From Castellaniella sp034007085 (lineage in GTDB: Bacteria > Pseudomonadota > Gammaproteobacteria > Burkholderiales > Burkholderiaceae_B): a DNA stretch of 6,706 bases. Below are positions 5,919 to 6,706 of this stretch, in pieces. The stretch covers positions 1 through 6,706 of the forward strand of contig NZ_JAVERO010000118.1 in the NCBI RefSeq assembly GCF_034007085.1, read 5' to 3'. Position 1 is the first letter of the stretch, and each line of letters begins with the position of its first letter. The notes beneath the pieces were generated by a model. It saw only the letters and a list, made by a program, of their open reading frames with translations, was not told the DNA's origin and searched no databases. Both the position numbers and the translations under genes were made by a program.

Positions 5919-6706
5919 ATGTGTCAGTTATTGGGCATGAATTGCGCCACGCCCACGGACATCACGTTTTCCTTTGCCGGGTTTGCCGCACGCGGCGGCG
6001 GCACCGACCACCACGCCGACGGCTTCGGCATCGCCTTCTACGAAAACCGCGGTTCGCGCTGTTTCCTGGACAATGCGCCCTGCTGCCGTTCACCCGTCGC
6101 CGAACTGATCAAGCGCTATCCGATCAAATCGCGCAACGTCATCGCCCACATCCGCAAGGCCACCCAGGGCGCCCTGGAACTGGAAAACTGCCACCCCTTC
6201 GTGCGCGAAATGTGGGGCCGGCACTGGCTGTTCGCCCACAATGGCGATCTGAAGCACTTCTCCCCTGAACTGCGCGGCGACCATCAGCCAGTCGGCCAGA
6301 CCGACAGCGAACAGGCCTTCTGCGTCATGCTGGAAGGACTGCGCGCCCGCTTCGGCGCCAACGAACCGGAAGCCACCGACCTGTTCACTGCCGTGGCCGA
6401 CATGACGGCCAGTCTCACGCACTACGGGGTATTCAATTTTCTGCTGTCCAATGGACGCTGCATGCTGGCCCATTGCTCGACGAACCTGTACTACATCGTG
6501 CGCGCCTGGCCCTTCCAGGTCGCGCATCTGGTGGACACCGACATGTCGGTGGATTTTTCCCAGACCAACGCACGCGGCGACTGTGTTTCGGTCATCACGA
6601 CCAAGCCGCTGACCGACAACGAGACCTGGACCGCCTTCCAGCCAGGCGAACTGATGATGTTCGTCGATGGCCGCCCCCAGTCCAGCCGGATCATCGAGAT
6701 CCCCGA
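5919..6706 (+). CDS. yafJ: YafJ-type class II glutamine amidotransferase (3' end outside window)
   Basis: 262 codons are visible with no stop. E. coli YafJ has about 255 residues, so only a short tail is probably missing. Class II amidotransferases release ammonia from glutamine with an N-terminal Cys nucleophile; the acceptor for this branch is not established. The start MCQLLGMNC puts Cys2 at the N-terminus once Met is removed, which is why I chose the ATG at 5919 over the in-frame ATG at 5868 (17 codons earlier), which would bury it. Other family marks: RGGGTDHHADGFGIAFYE (25-42), AHIRKATQG (76-84), HPFVREMWGR (92-101), AHNGD (106-110), GQTDSEQAF (126-134) and FNFLLSNGR (172-180). No synthase domain is visible, so it looks like a stand-alone glutaminase domain. 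The Shine-Dalgarno is weak (GGA about 11 bases upstream) and a strong leader hairpin precedes it. The spacer of 179 bases suggests its own promoter rather than a P450 operon. Confidence 0.92.
   Translation, partial: MCQLLGMNCATPTDITFSFAGFAARGGGTDHHADGFGIAFYENRGSRCFLDNAPCCRSPVAELIKRYPIKSRNVIAHIRKATQGALELENCHPFVREMWGRHWLFAHNGDLKHFSPELRGDHQPVGQTDSEQAFCVMLEGLRARFGANEPEATDLFTAVADMTASLTHYGVFNFLLSNGRCMLAHCSTNLYYIVRAWPFQVAHLVDTDMSVDFSQTNARGDCVSVITTKPLTDNETWTAFQPGELMMFVDGRPQSSRIIEIP

Noticed and set aside
5645..6268. 207-codon plus-strand open frame across the P450 end, spacer and amidotransferase start
   Set aside because: It overlaps two recognised genes in a different frame, and its Arg/Pro/Ser/His-rich translation is typical of an out-of-frame GC-rich reading.
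6090..6527. 145-codon minus-strand open frame opposite the amidotransferase
   Set aside because: It is an antisense shadow of a conserved YafJ-type gene with no recognised domain of its own.

Overview
The window looks like chromosomal DNA from a high-GC betaproteobacterium, probably Burkholderiales and perhaps Alcaligenaceae. This placement is an inference from the GC- and CTG-rich coding style and the closeness of the proteins to proteobacterial GlnE, ClpB and YafJ families; no rRNA or other marker gene is present to fix it. There are no tRNAs, rRNAs, insertion sequences, CRISPR arrays or prophage genes.

Layout, left to right. (1) Bases 1-1704, plus strand: the C-terminal 567 codons of glnE, the glutamine synthetase adenylyltransferase/deadenylylase, cut by the left edge. 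(2) Bases 1743-4334, minus strand: a complete clpB, the Hsp100 disaggregase, ending tail to tail with glnE across only 38 bases. (3) Bases 4335-4584: a 250-base divergent control region. It holds a good sigma-32 (heat-shock) type promoter firing left into clpB, a weak housekeeping-type promoter firing right, and several small palindromes. (4) Bases 4585-5739, plus strand: a complete 384-residue soluble cytochrome P450 whose I-helix lacks the usual acidic residue. (5) Bases 5740-5918: a 179-base spacer with a -10-like box and a perfect 8-bp hairpin. (6) Bases 5919-6706, plus strand: a YafJ-type class II glutamine amidotransferase with its nucleophile Cys directly after the initiator Met, cut by the right edge probably close to its end.

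These are mostly core genes placed side by side, not a pathway. GlnE controls nitrogen assimilation and ClpB rescues aggregated proteins with DnaK. The P450 is an orphan monooxygenase with no ferredoxin or reductase gene in view, and the amidotransferase substrate is unknown. I do not see a new multi-gene system. The points worth a second look are the heat-shock promoter and the dyad lying on it, a conserved internal start in clpB, the unusual P450 I-helix, a palindrome at the P450 promoter that partly recurs before the amidotransferase, and the 5' hairpin with two in-frame starts before the amidotransferase.
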